The notes beneath the pieces were generated by a model. The model searched no databases and was not told where the DNA came from. It was given only the letters and a program-made list of their open reading frames with translations. The translations under genes and the position numbers were made by a program. Below are positions 4,538-6,485 of a DNA stretch of 6,485 nucleotides, in pieces; the first letter of the stretch is position 1; each line of letters opens with the position of its first letter. The stretch lies in assembly GCF_015062905.1 (NCBI RefSeq), contig NZ_SUTK01000068.1, forward strand, positions 1 through 6,485, written 5' to 3'. The stretch is from Methanobrevibacter thaueri (GTDB lineage: Archaea > Methanobacteriota > Methanobacteria > Methanobacteriales > Methanobacteriaceae).

Positions 4538-5461
4538 TTAATCACTTGAAATCCTATCTAGACAAGCCGCATAAATCAATGGAAAGATTACTGTAACATC
4601 CCCAACGACACTTGCAAGGCTGGATCCGCATCTTGCCTTCGCCCAAGACTTTGCCTCTTCAAGTGGTGCGCCGCCCAGACTGCCTGCTTCCGGCCTGTCC
4701 ATTGTAATTTGAATAGCCGCATCAAGGCCGCCCTTAATGACATTGGATGCTAATGTATAATGCTTTGTTAGGCCTCCTCCCAAAAGAATTGCACCTACCT
4801 TCTCGGCTTCAAAGACAATATCTGAGAGGTAATGCATGTCAGCTACCGCATCCACTACAAAATCATGGTCCTGGTTAAATATCCACAGCTGCAGGCCCAT
4901 CATAGAATCGATTAATCCCGGAGCAAAAATGGGAACATTGTTTTTTGCAGCGGCGGCTACAAATGAGTTTTCATCATCAACCATCAAACCAATCTCATAT
5001 AACAGTTCCTGGATGGAGATATGATTTCTTTCGCTGGAAATCTTTTCAAAGATTTTGATTATTTCAGTTTCGAATATGGTAAAATCATCGGAACCGACAT
5101 TTATATCGGCAATCCGGCCTATGCCCTCTTCATTGAGCTCTTCATCATCACGCCCCTCATGGCGGTAATGTGATCCTCCAAATGCCTCAACCAGGTCGTG
5201 AGTGATGTTGGCCCCGCTTGATACAATCAAATCAACATGACGATTTTCAATCATTTTAGTTACGATATTTCTCATGCCCCCAGGTATCAAGGGACCTCCA
5301 AGGCTCATGAAAACCTTCATGTCATCATCCTGAATCATATCGGTTAGAATATTGCAGGCCCTTCCTACTCTGCCCGCTCCTAAAACACCTGATCTGTCAA
5401 ATTCATCAACTAAATCAGATACCTTCATACAATTTGAAATATTTATTGGGTTAACTTTCAT
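4538..5461 (-). CDS. dys: Deoxyhypusine synthase
   Basis: This 307-residue cytoplasmic enzyme uses NAD and spermidine to transfer an aminobutyl group to a lysine of translation factor aIF5A. Comparing with the human enzyme from memory, Lys275 in EEAKSWAKA fits the catalytic lysine (human Lys329). Trp273 and Glu269 fit human Trp327 and Glu323, His234 in GGGLTKHYTL fits His288, and Asp214 in YLSDIV fits Asp243. NAD-site features include SLGGPLIPGGMR (53-64) and SSGANITHDL (81-90); APGLIDSMMG (180-189) is also typical. The human Asp316 position appears to be Leu262 (GSLGG), which may be usual in the archaeal group. Length fits archaeal members. The ATG at 5459-5461 is eight bases past the regulator's stop and has an AGTGAT site at 5465-5470. 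It is the middle gene of the HTH-CBS, dys, membrane protein operon. Confidence 0.95.
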   Translation of the reverse strand: MKVNPINISNCMKVSDLVDEFDRSGVLGAGRVGRACNILTDMIQDDDMKVFMSLGGPLIPGGMRNIVTKMIENRHVDLIVSSGANITHDLVEAFGGSHYRHEGRDDEELNEEGIGRIADINVGSDDFTIFETEIIKIFEKISSERNHISIQELLYEIGLMVDDENSFVAAAAKNNVPIFAPGLIDSMMGLQLWIFNQDHDFVVDAVADMHYLSDIVFEAEKVGAILLGGGLTKHYTLASNVIKGGLDAAIQITMDRPEAGSLGGAPLEEAKSWAKARCGSSLASVVGDVTVIFPLIYAACLDRISSD

Positions 5462-5469
5462 TAAATCAC

Positions 5470-6372
5470 TTAATTGGTAATGATAGGGAATTGCTTTAAG
5501 TTTGTTATGCTGTCAATTAAATCTGTTCTTGTGACAATTCCAAGCAGGGAATGATTGTTGTCTGCAATAATCAATCTTGAAATTGATTTTTTAAGCATAA
5601 CCTCAATTGCATTGGCTATCTTTAAATCCTCATTGACGATAACCACATTTGTTGACATCAGCTCGCCGACGGTTTTATCTTCCTTATCCTCAGCAATAGC
5701 ATTTACCAAATCGGTTAATGTGAACACTCCCACAACCTTACCATCCTTTATAACAGGAGCTCCGTCAATTTCCTTTTTGACTAGCTTTTTGGCTGCCTCT
5801 TTTACGGAACAGTCAACTGTAAATGATACGACATCACGGCTTGCAATGTCCCCTACAGTCTGTTTAGGAATGCTTCTGATGGTTTTTGTATCAAGCAAAA
5901 GTATATTGTCCATATCGTCACGGCCAACGATTGTCCCCATGACTCCCAAGTTGTTTACCGGTGTTGGACCTATACTGATTTCATCTCCAAGATTCAAATC
6001 TTTGATGCTTCCCAATACTTTAATTGCAGCTTCACATTCACTAGGCTGGGGAACACTGGTAAATTCAATCTTAGCAACAGAAATATCCTCTATCCTTTTG
6101 CCGTTCTTGTAGATAGGCACCATGGAATCATTGTCTGAAACTGAAATGTTCAAAGCATGATACGCTTCAATTGTTGGCTTATATCCTCCTCTAGGACCAG
6201 GCACTCCCTTAACCAGACTTAAACTTCTTAGAGCCTGCATCTGATTACGAATTGTTCCCGGATTCCTGTTCATAACCTCAGCAATATCCTCGCCCTTAAT
6301 GGACTTTCCATTAGAGGATTGATATAAGTTAATTAAGGTTTGCAAAATTTCTTTTTGAACAGATGTTAACAT
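5470..6372 (-). CDS. HTH-CBS transcriptional regulator
   Basis: This 300-residue predicted DNA-binding regulator with nucleotide-sensing domains resembles the group of predicted transcriptional regulators with C-terminal CBS domains (COG2524, from memory). An N-terminal winged helix-turn-helix spans about 1-68, with recognition-helix region AEVMNRNPGTIRNQMQALRS and a GPRGGYKP wing (59-66). A middle domain at about 75-168 contains a beta-rich NLGDEISIGPTPVNNLGVMG stretch (127-146), reminiscent of small SH3-like folds. Two CBS repeats follow at about 172-228 and 234-288, each ending in the usual G-h-h-T-x-T-D-L form (GVFTLTDL and LGIVTRTDL). CBS pairs commonly bind AMP, ATP or SAM, but the ligand here is unknown. 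The start at 6370-6372 has a weak GGGGAT upstream. It is the first gene of the operon with dys, and a palindrome at its promoter suggests autoregulation. Confidence 0.88.
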   Translation of the reverse strand: MLTSVQKEILQTLINLYQSSNGKSIKGEDIAEVMNRNPGTIRNQMQALRSLSLVKGVPGPRGGYKPTIEAYHALNISVSDNDSMVPIYKNGKRIEDISVAKIEFTSVPQPSECEAAIKVLGSIKDLNLGDEISIGPTPVNNLGVMGTIVGRDDMDNILLLDTKTIRSIPKQTVGDIASRDVVSFTVDCSVKEAAKKLVKKEIDGAPVIKDGKVVGVFTLTDLVNAIAEDKEDKTVGELMSTNVVIVNEDLKIANAIEVMLKKSISRLIIADNNHSLLGIVTRTDLIDSITNLKQFPIITN

Positions 6373-6421
6373 GTTTAATCCCCATTTAATTAATATAATA
6401 TTAATATTTATGTAAAGTTTA

Positions 6422-6431
6422 CCTTATAAAT
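6422..6431 (-). promoter_or_regulatory. TATA box of the HTH-CBS/dys operon
   Basis: The minus strand reads ATTTATAAGG. Initiation about 26 bases downstream (near 6401) would leave a leader of roughly 28 bases before the ATG. Other AT-rich stretches at 6388-6412 could also act, so the assignment is tentative. Confidence 0.5.
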
Positions 6432-6435
6432 GTTA

Positions 6436-6447
6436 ATGATTAATCAT
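6436..6447. repeat. 12-bp perfect palindrome upstream of the HTH-CBS operon
   Basis: ATGATTAATCAT is self-complementary and begins five bases upstream of the predicted TATA box. A second, overlapping palindrome ATCATGAT occupies 6443-6450. A dimeric winged-helix protein binding here could block or assist TBP/TFB. The remaining bases, 6451-6485, are A-rich with no supportable gene. Confidence 0.5.
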
Positions 6448-6485
6448 GATAAGAAAAAATTGAATTTAAAAAAAAAGAAAATGAA

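Noticed and set aside
5555..6112. A 185-codon open frame on the plus strand opposite the HTH-CBS gene.
   Set aside because: The product is Ser/Thr/Leu-rich low-complexity protein typical of an antisense shadow. It lacks a promoter or ribosome-binding site, and the opposite strand encodes a clear CBS protein.
6451..6485. A plus-strand gene starting at the ATG at 6481.
   Set aside because: Only five bases remain in the window and there is no ribosome-binding site in the A-rich sequence before it.

Overview
The window looks like part of a methanogenic archaeon's chromosome, most likely Methanobacteriales and close to Methanobrevibacter. The DNA is AT-rich, and promoters have TTTATA-type TATA boxes. 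Ribosome-binding sites match the GGAGGTGATC end complement of archaeal 16S rRNA. The gene content is archaeal: a CTP-independent type riboflavin synthase RibC, an archaeal OMP decarboxylase, deoxyhypusine synthase, a DUF5654 membrane protein and an HTH-CBS regulator. The genus is inferred from protein flavour, not from a search.

Layout. At the left edge (1-120, minus) is the N-terminus of riboflavin synthase, cut by the window. Next, on the minus strand from 2790 down to 256, is a complete cobalt-type ECF importer operon in canonical order, cbiM-cbiN-cbiQ-cbiO. CbiM and CbiN bind the metal and form the substrate module, CbiQ is the transmembrane coupling protein, and CbiO is the ATPase. Cobalt would feed corrinoid synthesis, which methanogenesis needs for methyl transfer. 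A 10-bp perfect hairpin followed by a T-rich run lies at the end of cbiN, so the operon may be partly terminated between cbiMN and cbiQO. A visible shift in codon choice at the same point fits this idea.

A 199-bp AT-rich divergent intergenic region (2791-2989) separates cbiM from pyrF (plus, 2990-3637). It contains TATA boxes for both directions, a stem-loop in the cbiM leader, and a cluster of three TTTAGG/CCTAA half-sites next to the pyrF TATA box. pyrF appears to be leaderless. It is followed by a separately promoted, probably highly expressed 80-residue DUF5654 membrane protein (3725-3967), which ends at a hairpin plus T-tract terminator.

The right part (6372 down to 4010, minus) is a tight three-gene operon. 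It encodes a winged-helix regulator with a C-terminal CBS pair, then deoxyhypusine synthase (aIF5A modification), then an unidentified polytopic membrane protein whose ATG directly abuts the synthase stop codon. A perfect 12-bp palindrome lies just upstream of this operon's TATA box and may be an autoregulatory operator.

There are no tRNA or rRNA genes, CRISPR arrays, insertion sequences or other signs of recent transfer. This is mostly ordinary core archaeal chromosome. The points worth following are regulatory elements and two membrane proteins of unknown function.
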